Assembly (NCBI RefSeq): GCF_036850765.1
Contig: NC_089498.1
Location: 50,457,795 to 50,521,794, forward strand
DNA from: Saccopteryx bilineata
Taxonomy: Eukaryota > Chordata > Mammalia > Chiroptera > Emballonuridae
Direction of reading: 5' to 3'
DNA length: 64,000 bases
Each line of letters opens with the position of its first letter. Position 1 is the first letter of the stretch. The translations under genes and the position numbers were made by a program. The notes beneath the pieces were generated by a model. The model searched no databases and was not told the origin of the DNA. It was given only the letters and a program-made list of their open reading frames with translations. Below are positions 23,946 through 34,249 of the stretch, one piece after another.

Positions 23946-24308
23946 TTTTTTAAATTTTATTTATTTATTTATTTTTTACAGAAACAGGGAGTGAGTCAGA
24001 GAGAGGGATAGACAGGGAGAGACAGACAGGAACGGAGAGAGATGAGAAGCATCAATCATTAGTTTTCCATTGTGCATTGCAGCACCTTAGTTGTTCAGTG
24101 ATTGCTTTCTCATATGTGCCTTGACCATGGGCCTTCAGCAGACCGAGTAACCCCTTGCTGGAACCAGCAACCTTGGGGGGTTCAAGCTGGTGGGCTTTTG
24201 CTCAAACCAGATGAGCCTGCGCTCAAACTGGCAACCTTGGGGTCTCGAACCTGGGTCCTCTGCATCCCAGTCTGACGCTCTATCCACTGCACCACCGCCT
24301 GGTCAGGC
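23946..24308 (-). mobile_element. tRNA-derived bat SINE, type B
   Basis: Antisense copy with a (TTTA)n tail at the left and the head at the right. The exact duplication AATATAAATTCTTT lies at 23932-23945 and 24309-24322. Confidence 0.92.
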
Positions 24309-24544
24309 AATATAAATTCTTTATATACATAAATGTAAAATTTACTTACATACTTACCATAACTGTGTATGAGCCCTATAATAGGCACTCTGTTTTTCTT
24401 TCAGAATTAAATTGATCTCTTGTTTCTGTATTTACTAGATGTTTAGTTTTTATTTTGCTAGCAAAGAATACATTTCAAGGAGATAAACTATAAAATGTTG
24501 ATAAGATGCTAGCTCTCTGTTTAGTTTACAGTCATTCTGTGGCA

Positions 24545-24716
24545 GTGTTTCACAATGTGTACCCATGGATCACCTGTGTCGGGAACACCCATTGGTGGTT
24601 AAATTGCAGCTTCCGCCCCCACAGCTTACTGAATCCAACTTTTTGAGGCCTGGAAATCAGCGTTTTAAAGAAGCTTTTTGTATTTTAAATAAGCTCCAGA
24701 AGTTTGAGAAACACAC
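24545..24716 (+). mobile_element. MER5A-like hAT fossil
   Basis: It starts CAGTGTTTCACAATGTGTACCCATGGATCACCT-like and ends 'agtttgagaaacac', with 'cttactgaatccaa' and 'ggcctggaaatcagcgtttt' between. This matches the order of the MER5A consensus as I recall it, with heavy divergence. Confidence 0.6.
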
Positions 24717-24719
24717 TCA

Positions 24720-25520
24720 TATAATACCTATTCTATTGTGTGCATCATTAGTAAATTCTGAACAGGTTCTATAAGACGATTCATTCATTGACCTTTTCAG
24801 TCTCACCAGAGCATAACAATGACATCAGACAACATACCGCTGCCAGCGTTGCACAATAAAAGGCAAAGATATTGATTGTGGCTAAGGTTGAAAACAGTCA
24901 GTGACCTTATTCAGCTGGAGCACAGAAGATCAACAAGAGGCATTGTTCCCAGAGGCTTAAACACACTGGTCTTCTGGGAACAATGGCCCTTTGACCACAG
25001 CTGACATGGGCAGAAAGGAACTGGGCAAGGTTCTGTCTCCCCAGTGCCGAGTGAGGGTCAGTCCTGCAGGGAAGGGGCGGCGCCCCTGGCTGAGTTCTCT
25101 GAGCCGCCGAGCGGGGCCAGGCCGGGCCGGCAGTGCCCTCCGCCTTCACCGAGACTCTCTCTGTTTTCCTGCCCTCCCTGAATACTCAGCATGCAAGGAG
25201 AAAACTTGCCCTGAACAGGAAGGCAGAAACAATAACAGCATTTTTAAAAGTTGGTTTAAACTTTTAATCAGCTTAAAGCAGGGGAAATTCAGGATGTCTG
25301 TGACAAAGCATTACATGGCCCATTTGAACCCTGGGCTGGACTCCTGAGAGAGGTGACAGGTCTCCGTCTCCCACTCACATCAAAGCCTGCTCCGGGCTGT
25401 CAGCCTCCCTTGATCTCCTTTGATCCTTTGTGGTACTTACAACTTGCACTGCACAATTCCATATCCGGATTAATATTGTTTTCTGTCATTTCCTGAATGT
25501 TAATTCCATCTCAACAAGTA
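24720..25520. other. Unique DNA with a GC-rich patch and an inverted repeat
   Basis: It contains a perfect 13-bp inverted repeat (24941-24953 / 24973-24985) and a short GC- and CpG-rich patch at about 25070-25150. A 118-residue open frame runs through the patch but has no recognisable domain, and I do not call it a gene. Confidence 0.45.
24941..24985. repeat. Perfect 13-bp inverted repeat
   Basis: CATTGTTCCCAGA at 24941-24953 is matched by TCTGGGAACAATG at 24973-24985, with a 19-base spacer. Each arm contains an AACAAT core of the type bound by SOX proteins, in opposite orientations. Regulatory use is only a possibility. Confidence 0.7.
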
Positions 25521-25525
25521 GAAAC

Positions 25526-25725
25526 AGAGGTTCTCAACGTGGGGTGCTGTTACCTACCCCCTGGTGTTTAGAAACCTGTGCAGATACTTGTGGTTGCGAG
25601 GATGATGGGGAGGGGTGTGTGTATTTGCATTTAATGTCCTCAGGGTATGGGATACTAAATGCCCCTCAGTCCTTGGGACAATCTCACCCAATAAAGGATT
25701 GTCCTGTCCAGAGGCTAATGAGAAA
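25526..25725 (+). mobile_element. MER20-like hAT-Charlie fossil
   Basis: 'gaggttctcaacgtggggtg', 'cccctggtgtttagaaacctgtg', 'ggttgcgaggatgatgggga', 'gggatactaaatgcccc' and 'cctgtccagag' occur in the order of MER20-type elements. The right end is lost or very diverged. Confidence 0.65.
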
Positions 25726-25833
25726 CACAGGAGCTCTTTGGGGTTGTCTGCATCTTGTCCAGTGCTTACTTGCGAATAGCCCAGGCATTTACTAGATATT
25801 GAATATGTGTGACTTAATGGATGCGGTCTGAGC

Positions 25834-25990
25834 TTAATAATGTGTTGGGAAAATAAGTGGCCCAGGCCATCTTCCTGGGTAGCAGTTGTGTTCTGACAAT
25901 AAAGCTCTTCTTGGATACGGCTCTGCAGCCTCATCCTTCTTGCTGGTATGATGTGGATGAGAGCTATGGTCCGGAAAATAATCCTGAGCT
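25834..25990 (+). mobile_element. Possible LTR 3' part
   Basis: The AATAAAGCTCTTCTTGG stretch near 25900, followed by a T/C-rich section, resembles an R-U5 region with a polyadenylation signal. No TG/CA ends or partner LTR could be fixed, so this is a weak call. Confidence 0.25.
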
Positions 25991-26555
25991 GCTACTACTG
26001 TCACTCTCAGGAAAGACTGACTGTAACAAATGCTGCTGCATGTTGTTCCAATGACACCTTGGTCCCACAGAGATAAACAGGGAGATGCCAAGTAAATTAA
26101 GTGTTGCATCATGAGAGGGGGCAGGGACAGAGAACCTAATATGTCTGTCACCAGTGCTGTCCCTGGTGAGTCTTCTCATAAGTATAGTGTCCCACAGAAC
26201 GTATTCGGAGAAATGCTGCCGGCTCAACACCCTTAACAGGAGGGTTTGAGATTTGGAGGCCCTTGTTCTGAATTTCCAAGCTTTCTGGAGTTAGTTTTGC
26301 CTGTGGATTAGAAAGTTACTGTGAGGAAAGAAGAAGGTGGAACTAAGGATTAGATAAGGTCAGTATAGGGTTCTGGAATATTTGGTGATTCATGACAGTC
26401 ATTCAGTTAGAGGTATCTGAGAAATGGCAGATGGATGAAAGTTCAAAAACACAAAAGGATGCAACAGACAGGATGGCTTCAGATCTTGTTTTAGAGGTCT
26501 CAGAGGTTATGCCAAGCCAGATAGCTTATTGAACTAGGCTGTCCTGTGGACTATA
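25991..26555. other. Unique non-coding DNA
   Basis: Nothing recognisable. The open frames here do not resemble known proteins. Confidence 0.4.
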
Positions 26556-26569
26556 GAATTTGAATATCT

Positions 26570-26937
26570 GGCCCTGGCTGGTTGGCTCAGTGGTAGAGCA
26601 CTGGCCTGTCATGTGGATGTCCCAGGTTTGATTCCTGGTCAGGGCACACAGGAGATGTGACCATCTGCTTCTCTATCCCTTCCCTTTCCCCTTCTCTTTC
26701 CCCACCCCTCCTTCTCCTCCTGAAGCCATGGTTCAATTGGTTCGAGTGCGTTGGGCCTGGGTGCTGAGGATGGCTCCCTGGAGTCTCTACCTCAGGCACT
26801 AAAATAGCTTGGTTGCCAAGCACAGCCCAAGATGGGCAGAGCATTACCTTGTAGGGGGCTTGACTGGTTGATCTTTGTTGGAGCACATGTGAGAATCTGT
26901 CTCTTTGTCTCCCCTCATCTCACTTAAAAATTTTTTT
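26570..26937 (+). mobile_element. tRNA-derived bat SINE, type A
   Basis: Sense copy: the head GCCCTGGCTGGTTGGCTCAG, the 'aggtttgattcctggtcagg' box, a CT-rich section, the body, and an A/T tail. The duplication TTGAATATCT lies at 26560-26569 and 26938-26947. Many CpG positions are mutated, so it is an intermediate-age copy. Confidence 0.9.
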
Positions 26938-26962
26938 TTGAATATCTTAAAAATCATATAAT

Positions 26963-27325
26963 GCCTGACCAGGTGGTTGTATAGTGGATAGAGTGTTGGC
27001 GTGGGATGCTGAGGACCCAGGTTTGAAACCCTGAGGTTGCCGGTTTGACTGGGGGCTTACCAGTTTGAGCATAGCGTTGCTGGCCTGAGCATGAGATCAT
27101 AGACATGACCCCATGGTTGCTGGCTTGAGCCTAAAGATCACTGGCTTGAGCAAGGGGTCACTGACTCAGCCGGAACCCTGCCCCCGGTCAAGGCACATAT
27201 GAGAAAGTCATCAATGAACAACTAAGCACTGCAACTATGAGTGTCTGTTCCTGTCTGTTATTTTCTGTCCCCCCCTCTCTTTCTCTTTCCTTCCCCCTCA
27301 CTAAAAGAAAAAAAATAAATCACAA
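26963..27325 (+). mobile_element. Type B SINE, long variant
   Basis: Sense copy inserted 25 bases after the preceding SINE. It has the head CCTGACCAGGTGGTTGTATAG, several 'gctggcttgagc' modules, and a CT tract into an A-rich tail. The duplication AAATCATATAAT (26951-26962) / AAATTATATAAT (27326-27337) has one mismatch. Confidence 0.9.
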
Positions 27326-27524
27326 AAATTATATAATAATTAAATGACTAACAGCAAAGGCAACAGGAACAAACTGGGAAAATTTAGCCACGAGAGATTG
27401 AAAGAAGTGCAAAGTGAAATGATTGAGAAGGCTGTTTTGCCTACAAGGCCTCCTGTGACTAAAAGAGTACAGTGTGATGATCCTTTGACTCAGTGAGTCC
27501 ACTTCTAGGTGTGATTTCTTTTTT

Positions 27525-27590
27525 CTTTTCTTTTTCCTTCCCTTCCCTTCCCTTCCCTTCCCTTCCCTTCCCTTCCTTCTTTCCTTCCTT
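27525..27590. repeat. (CTTCC)n simple repeat
   Basis: A pyrimidine tract of cttcc units with interruptions adjoins the T-rich tail of the following antisense SINE. It may have grown from that tail. Confidence 0.85.
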
Positions 27591-27771
27591 TTAAATTTTT
27601 CCATTGATTTAAGAGAGAGGAAGGGAGAGAGGGAGGACGAGAGAGACAGAGAGAAGCATCAAGTCATTGTGCACTCATTGGTTTCTTCTCTATGTGTGCT
27701 TACTGGGGATTGAACCCACAACCTTTGTGTGCCAGGATGATGTTTTATCTACTGAGAAACCCAGCCAGGCC
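27591..27771 (-). mobile_element. VES-like short SINE (type V)
   Basis: Antisense, about 180 bp. The right end is 'aacccagccaggccctgg', a diverged head. The tRNA-like box, a GA-rich section and an AT-rich tail follow on the minus strand. No clear duplication is seen because the left flank is the CTTCC repeat. Confidence 0.7.
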
Positions 27772-27944
27772 CTGGGAGTAATTTCTAAGTAAATGATAAG
27801 AACTGTGTTTAGAGCTAAATAAGAGCTGTGTTTAGAGGTATAGCTCTGAGGATGCTTAATGAATATTGTTGAAACTAAATATTGGTAGTAACCCTGATGG
27901 CCCCTTGAAGGGCAGTGGATGGATCCATTATAATTCATCTATAT

Positions 27945-28313
27945 GGCACTGGCAGGTTGGGTCAGTGGTAGAGTGTCAGCCCAGCGTGTGGAAGTCCTGG
28001 GTTCGATTCCCGGCCAGGGCACATAGGAGAGGTGCCCATCTGCTTCTCCCCCTTTCCCCTCTCTTTTCTCTCTGTGTCTCTCTTCCCCTCCCACAGCCAA
28101 GGCTGCATTGGAGCAAAGTTTGCCCAGGCGCTGAGGATGGCTCCATGGCCTCCACCTCAGGTGCTAAAATAGCTCCAGCCACAACAGAGCAACGCCCCAC
28201 ATGGATAGAGCATCACCCCTTGGTGGGCATGCCGGGTGGATCCTGGTTGGGTCCATGCGGGAGTCTGTCTGACTGTCTCCCCACTTCTAACTTTGGAAAA
28301 ATTAAAAAAAAAA
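27945..28313 (+). mobile_element. tRNA-derived bat SINE, type A
   Basis: Sense copy with the head 'ggcactggcaggttgggtca', the GGGTTCGATTCCCGGCCAGG box intact, a CT-rich section, the body with the CATCACCCCTTGGTGGGC module and an A-tail. The tail runs into an (AT)n tract at 28314-28334 that overlaps the target duplication. Confidence 0.88.
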
Positions 28314-28334
28314 TCATATATATATATATATATA

Positions 28335-29180
28335 TGAGAATATTATGTAACCCTGACAAAGATGTTAAAAAATATATTGACATGGGCCAAAATGTATGAA
28401 AAATAGACTATAATAGAATTTACAAGGTTAACATTTTAATAAATATGTAACATGGGGGGCGACCTGAAAAGGAATTAATAAAAATGTTCCCTTGGTTTGT
28501 CTTTAAGTGGTAAAATTTGAAGTACCTAGAATTCTTCTTAGGGCTTTAATACTTTTAATTCTTAATGTAAACATACATAATTAATTTTGTAACTAAACTA
28601 GTTTAATACAGTAAGTAAAAACATGAGCTGATGTAGTAAAAAGTGCTTTATCAACCTTTTAGCCAAATATTTCAATATTTAATCATTTTTAAACTCAAAC
28701 ATTCCTGGTACTTTGAAGGAGCTGTTAGTTCCTCCCATCATATTCTGACTTGGTTGATCATTAGCACAGAGGAAATGAGGGTTCTGACTACAAGAAATGA
28801 ATTTTAGCAGGGGGAGGAATTGAGTCAATTAAGTGATGGAAAGAAAGAAGGGATCTCACTATAGTTAAAGAGAAATGTATAAAAACTAAGTCTAATACAG
28901 TACTACTAATTACTTTTGCCTAGCTTGAAATTCTGCCTCGGAAGTTTCCTACTGAAACATCATATACTCATGTCTCTTGAATGCCTAACGAACACCCAGT
29001 AAGCCTAGACTTGGTGCCCTTTCCCCCAAAGTGGCTGAATCAGAGAGCTGAGTGCATTTCAGGTGCTAGAGCTGACTTGCCGAAGAGTCAGGTTTCCATT
29101 TGAAGGCCTAGTCCATGGTAGGCCTCTAATTCTCCAAGACGAGACCACAGAGCTGTATCCATGAATCAGCCCATTAAGAA
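28335..29180. other. Unique non-coding DNA
   Basis: AT-rich, with no supported feature. Confidence 0.4.
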
Positions 29181-29190
29181 GTTAGGTCTT

Positions 29191-29390
29191 GGCCCTGGCT
29201 GGCTAGCTCAGTCAGTTGGAGCATGTCCTGAGACACCAAGGTTGTGGGTTCTATCCCTGGTCAGGGCACATATTGGAAACGACCAATGAATATGCAGCTA
29301 AGTGGAACAACAAAATGAATGCTTCTCTTTCTGTCTCTCTACCCCTTCCTTTCTCTGTTTCTCTAAAATCAAACAATTAAAAACAAGAAT
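29191..29390 (+). mobile_element. VES-like short SINE (type V)
   Basis: Sense copy: the head GGCCCTGGCTGGCTAGCTCAG, the 'gtgggttctatccctggtca' box, then 'gggcacatattggaa', 'caatgaatatgcagctaagtg', a CT tract and an A-rich tail. The exact duplication TTAGGTCTT lies at 29182-29190 and 29391-29399. It lacks the long GC-rich body of type A. Confidence 0.88.
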
Positions 29391-30129
29391 TTAGGTCTTC
29401 ATCTGTCACACTGTTGACATACCTCATTTGCATGAAATTCTGCACTATACATACTAAAATTGTGGTAAATTTACCCCCTACCCCATTTCAAGGGGAGAGA
29501 AACCTACTCTGGAAGATAATTTTCATTGTCATCTAACCAAACAAGATTATAAATGATATGAAAAATAACCTTTTAACATGTGGCCATCAACTTATGGAAA
29601 TGGCTTGCCTACACAAATTTTTATATTTTTAATATAGTCTACAGTCCTCAGAATTAAAGCACAATGAACAGGAAAGAAAAGGAAAAGGATGTAACTGAAT
29701 GTTGAGGCAGGACATCTTGCCAGAAGTAATGAAGGTAGAGTGTATACCGTAATGGAGACCTTCATAGGGCCAATAAGGTAACAGTCTGTATTTTTCACTT
29801 ACACAGGCATAATATATAGATTTTGCAATTACCAGTTGTGTTAAAAGCAACAAATAAAGCTCCTAAAATTCATCCTGTTTAAGTTTCATCTTAAGTCTTC
29901 CAGGCTGCAACTGTGCATAATTTTAAAATAGTTTATTTTTTTTAAACATATTGTGAGGAAGTTGTTAAAACTGGTGTAATAGCTCAATAAGAATAAGTAT
30001 TCCAGATTTTGCGAGGGAGGTCTTCAGACCCCTTCATCAGAATCCCCCCAATTTGATCACAGTGGATTAATGATGTGCTTTGTGGATATGCTTGTTAGTC
30101 AGCGACACCAGCCTGACAGATCTTTCTTT

Positions 30130-30510
30130 TTTTTTTTTTTTTTTTTTTTTTGTATTTTTCTGAAGCTGGAAAAGGGAAGAGACAGTCAGACAGACTCCCA
30201 CATGCGCCTGACCAGGATCCACCCGGCACGCCCACCAGGGGCAACGCTCTGCCCCTCCGGGGCGTCGCTTTGCCGCAACCAGAGCCACTCTAGCGCCTGG
30301 GACAGAGGCCAAGGAGCCATCCCCAGCGCCCGGGCCATCTTTGCTCCAATGGAGCCTTGGCTGAGGGAGGGGAAGAGAGAGACAGAGAGGAAGGAGGGAG
30401 GGGGTGGAGAAGCAAATGGGCGCTTCTCCTATGTGCCCTGGCCAGGAATTGAACCCGGGTCCCCTGCACACCAGGCCAACGCTCTACCGCTGAGCCAACC
30501 GGCAAGGACC
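30130..30510 (-). mobile_element. Young type A SINE inside the CSDE1 pseudogene
   Basis: Antisense copy with a T run of about 25 bases. The exact 17-base duplication CTGACAGATCTTTCTTT lies at 30113-30129 and 30511-30527. It interrupts the last codons of the CSDE1 retrocopy, so it is younger. The body is CpG-rich. Confidence 0.93.
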
Positions 30511-30963
30511 CTGACAGATCTTTCTTTCTGCACCAAATCCCACTGACTTATCTGGTCCCTTGGCTCATGAAGAGCCATTAAGCAAGGAGCACTGACATCA
30601 ACTAGGGTATTGTTCTTCAAGTGATTGACCAACCTGTCAGATCGTGAAGCTGCAACAGCCTTGGGGCCCTCTCAGAGCTGCCAAACATTACAAGTGTTGT
30701 ACTTGACAGTGTGCTGATTCAGGATCATCTCTAGCCTGTAGCTCAATGCCATACTGAAATTTTCACATGGGAAAAGAGCTTCTTGCCATATCCTACCTCA
30801 TAGTTATCCTACTTCACAGACTCCATAGTGTCCCTATGCAGGTGTGTGATGTAGGCCATAGTCTGTGCATTTTGGCTCAGGACAAACAATTGGAACTTGA
30901 CACTCTCCCCTTTCTGCAGATAGTCCCCTTGTTGGCCATTCCAATTATGTCAAATGGCTAGAC

Positions 30964-31326
30964 CAGGGGTCCCCAAACCACGGCCCGCGGGCCAAATGCG
31001 GCCCCCTGAGGCCATTTATCCGGCCCCGCCGCACTTCTGGAAGGGGCACCTCTTTCATTGGTGGTCAGTGAGAGGAGCACATTGACCATCTCATTAGCCA
31101 AAAGCAGGCCCATAGTTCCCATTGAAATACTGGTCAGTTTCTTGATTTAAATTTACTTGTTTTTTATTTTAAATATTGTATTTGTTCTTGTTTTGTTTTT
31201 TTACTTTAAAATAAGATATGTGCAGTGTGCATAGGGATTTGTTCATAGTTTTTTTTATAGTCCGGCCCTCCAACGGTCTGAGGGACAGTGAACTGGCCCC
31301 CTGTGTAAAAAGTTTGGGGACCCCTG
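30964..31326 (+). mobile_element. hAT miniature element, copy 3, inside the CSDE1 pseudogene
   Basis: 363 bp, with ends CAGGGGTCCCCAAACCACGG and GTTTGGGGACCCCTG and a perfect 8-bp duplication GGCTAGAC (30956-30963, 31327-31334). The interior has the full AT-rich centre ('gcagtgtgcatagggatttg'). Removing it rejoins the CSDE1-like reading frame, dating the insertion after the retrocopy. No transposase is encoded. Confidence 0.93.
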
Positions 31327-33073
31327 GGCTAGACCTTGCCTTTCATATCTCCTTCCTCCATGATCTCAATCTTTCTTTGGTACTCAGTCAGTATTGGGTC
31401 AACAGTCCTCAGAGGGTGAATGACTTCACTAGAGTAGATGGTAGAATCGGCTTCTTCAGTAATGCCATTCACTGAGTGTGTTTTGTTGACTTTTTCTGCA
31501 CTGACTTTGTTGCCTTTGCCTTTGGACAAGTGGTATTCGATCATGTCCTATAGTTCCAGGCTATTGACATCACCAGAGAACTCATTATAACGGGACAAAA
31601 TTTCCTTATTATGATCGGCTGTTTCAGTAGATCCAAAATTATCCTTCAGAGTTGCTGCATAACCCAAGAACCTCTTGGAGTTAGAATTATGACCTTAAAG
31701 TGGCATACAGGCTGCAGTCTGCTGTCCAGGCCTCGGTTTACCACTACTACTAAATTCAGCCTTCTCTCCCATTTGAGAAGTAGAGCTGGCCACTTCCTTG
31801 GCTTGAAAAACAATAGTCAGATTCACCCCATAATCATCATAAGCAATAACACCATCCTCAGCCTCCTCTTCTTTGCCTTTATTTGGGCAAGTATTTTTAG
31901 GATTGGCTTTTTTATTTTTCTATAGGGTCCAGGAAATGATGATCAGAATGGGGATGGAATGAAACTGTCCCCTGGGGATGTGTTTTGATCCTAATAGCAT
32001 GATTGGGGGTGGGGAGAGCATATCAGAAACCACAGTAAACTACTTACAGTATCTACAATATGGAGCTGGTTCCCATTCAGAATTTCACTGTCACGGAAGA
32101 ACACATGAACATCATGATTTACACACTTAATAAAACCAAAACCATCTCTCATGGAAGCAATGACACCCATTTCTCTGGCTTTATTAGTAAACTGAAATAT
32201 ATTTGATAGAACTGTGTTGTTTGCTTATTCTAATTTGTCATGTCAGTTATTTGAAATATTAAACCTAACATGGTCACCTTCCAACGGGGTTACCTGGGAT
32301 TTGGTATCTTTGTCTCCAAAGGAAAGTTCTTTAGGAGTCACAAAATCAGCTTGAATGTGTCTTGTCATTCTGGTGTTTAGTGGGTACCTTTGGGATAAGT
32401 GTGGTTACAATTCTTTCAAAATGTCCAGTGCTGATATCTTTCAAAAATGACTGTTCCTTGAGGCAGTAGTCTGGCATCTGTTGCAACTTCTTTTTCAACA
32501 GCATAATATTTTAAGCAATTACAGCAGCAGTATGTTTATTGTTATCAGTTACAAAGTTTATTTTATGTCCAGTTTCCAGCTGAATGTTCCCTTCCACATC
32601 TTCAGGTGTGTAAGTCAGGTGAACACTTCATCATTGCATTCTTAACATATAATCCCTGTTGGAGTCTAACCCAGGGCAGCTGGAGATTTACTCTTTAAGT
32701 TGTGAGGAACAGCACACACAACTTGTCCATTCATTCATTCTTCAGGGAGGATTTCTGGTTTTATCTTTAAGAATTTTAAAAGCAATGAGTCTTCCAGTCT
32801 GCTGGTCAGATGATTCTTCGGATTTCACATCATTTCCCACTTTTAAGTGCAGCAGGTTGCTATTATACTGTGAACCGTGGAAGAAAAGTCTAGCTTGATG
32901 TTCTGAACACTGAATAAGTCCATAAGAGGTTAGCAGTTTTTCAATAACCCCAGTTTCACACAGTGCTGCTGAGGTACCCAGATCAAAGCTCATCTCACAG
33001 TGATAATCAAATATTGCACCTGCAGTACTATTTGCTGACTCTTCTTTTCAGCACATGTTTCAAAGGATGAAAG

Positions 33074-33268
33074 TTGCTGGTATTAAAAAAAAAGCAAGAA
33101 AGAATTATCTATTCAGCTAATAAAGAAAACAACGGCTGCCACACCGGCATCTCCCAGGACAGCACTGAAGAAAGCCAAGACTACGAGCAGTGTCCGGAGT
33201 GCTCTTTCGAGGCTGTTGAGTATGCACATACTTCCTATGTCAGACCAAGTGTTGTGTCTTCAACTTAA
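33074..33268 (+). other. Short plus-strand open frame of coding-like composition
   Basis: The last 48 or so codons (about 33120-33268) use many C/G third positions and read as an acidic, Cys-containing peptide (QDYEQCPECSFEAVEY) ending PSVVSST and a stop. An AG preceded by pyrimidines (ctattcag, 33116) could be a splice acceptor. I do not recognise the protein. The same bases lie just upstream of the CSDE1 pseudogene start on the other strand and may simply be its 5'-UTR. Confidence 0.25.
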
Positions 33269-33289
33269 GTGTATCCCTCTTTGCTCTTA

Positions 33290-33640
33290 TTGGTTGTTTC
33301 CTGGTTTGTTCTTTGCCTGACCTGAAGTCGAAGCAGCAGTTTCAGGTGGTAGTCTGTCCTGCTACACTTCAGACCCAACAGCTCAGCACCCCCTCCTGCG
33401 CTGTCCTAAGCAGCAGTGAGCACTCTAATGAGGCTTCCTGGGGAAAAACGAAAAGAGGGCGGGGCACGTAGGTTTGTGAAATGAGACAGGTCACCATGTC
33501 CACTAGACCTGCGCCCCCATTCACATCTTACATTTAGTATGTTAAGCCTCCGGAAGTTTCTTTGTAATGAATAGGGCCCACTTGGAATACAAGGATAAGG
33601 GACGTTAAAAGAATAAACATTTTGAAAGTGTGTCACTTTC
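33290..33640. other. Unique non-coding DNA
   Basis: Moderately GC-rich sequence between the CSDE1 pseudogene and the mariner element; no feature is identified. Confidence 0.4.
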
Positions 33641-33653
33641 CCTCCAACAAATA

Positions 33654-34247
33654 CAGTGTGTCCGTAAAGTCATGGTGCACTTTTGACCGGTCACAGGAAA
33701 GCAACAAAAGATGATAGAAATGTGAAATCTGCACCAAATAAAAGGAAAACCCTCCCAGTTTCTGTAGGATGATGTGGCAGCATGTGCGCATGCGCAGATG
33801 ATGACGTAACACCGTGTATACACGGAGCAGCCCACGGCCGTGCCAGTTGAGATGTGGATGGTACAGAGGAAAGTTCAGTGCATTCTGTGGCTTTCTAAAT
33901 TTGAATCGTGATCAAAGTGCAACGTGAATATTGGCGCATTTGTAAGGAAGTGCCATCACATAGGAATAACATTACTCGATGGGATAAGCAGTTGAAGGAA
34001 ACTGGCAGTTTGGTGGAGAAACCCCGTTCTGGTAGGCCATCAGTCAGTGACAAGTCTGTAGAGGCTATACAGGATAGCTACCTAATGAGCCCTAAAAAAA
34101 TATATGTGAGCCCACATCAAACTGCACTGAATAGGTATGAAACTGGGAGAATTTTCCTTTTATTTGGTACAGATTTCACATTTCTATCTTCTTTTGTTGC
34201 TTTCCTGTGACCGGTCAAAAGTGCACCATGACTTTACGGACATACTG
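33654..34247 (+). mobile_element. Tc1/mariner deletion derivative with ~109-bp inverted ends
   Basis: 594 bp between TA dinucleotides (33652-33653, 34248-34249). The arms start CAGTGTGTCCGTAAAGTCAT (left) and, on the other strand, CAGTATGTCCGTAAAGTCAT (right). They remain alignable for about 109 bp (33654-33762 and 34139-34247) with about five differences by eye. The interior holds the N-terminal part of a transposase but no catalytic domain, so the element is non-autonomous. The close match of the arms suggests a recent insertion or conversion between arms. Confidence 0.93.
33852..34104 (+). pseudogene. Mariner transposase N-terminal remnant
   Basis: A frame opens at 33852 (MWMVQRKVQC) and meets TGA at 33909-33911. 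One base out of frame it continues with helix-turn-helix text: NNITRWDKQLKETGSL, then KPRSGRPSVSDKSVEAI and SPKK near 34100. The GRPS-type linker after a DNA-binding helix is typical of Tc1/mariner transposases. Beyond SPKK the similarity stops, and the DDE/D catalytic region is deleted. The frameshift and the deletion make it non-functional. Confidence 0.8.
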
Positions 34248-34249
34248 TA

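Larger units (their letters stand above)
29940..33070 (-). pseudogene. CSDE1: CSDE1 (UNR) processed pseudogene
   Basis: CSDE1 is a cytoplasmic RNA-binding protein built of cold-shock domains that controls mRNA translation and decay; its functional gene has many introns. Here the minus strand gives CSDE1 text in order without introns. The start is MSFDLGTSAALCETGVIEKL at 32993, and the cold-shock motif DGFGFIKC falls near 32130. SKGKGNKVSAEKVNKTHSV lies near 31500, the C-terminal NHLKNNTL near 30615, and QAGVAD then a stop at 30095. Many stops and frameshifts, a loss of a few hundred bases, a SINE (30130-30510) and a hAT element (30964-31326) rule out function. Parental-looking 3'-UTR text continues left of 30095. 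The poly(A) end is uncertain (29932-29942, or further left). Confidence 0.9.

Noticed and set aside
24991..25347. 118-residue frame through the GC-rich patch
   Set aside because: No recognisable domain, no splice or promoter evidence, and the C-terminal half is low-quality AT-rich translation.
30429..32993. Functional CSDE1 gene
   Set aside because: No introns, many stops and frameshifts, and two mobile-element insertions within the coding part.
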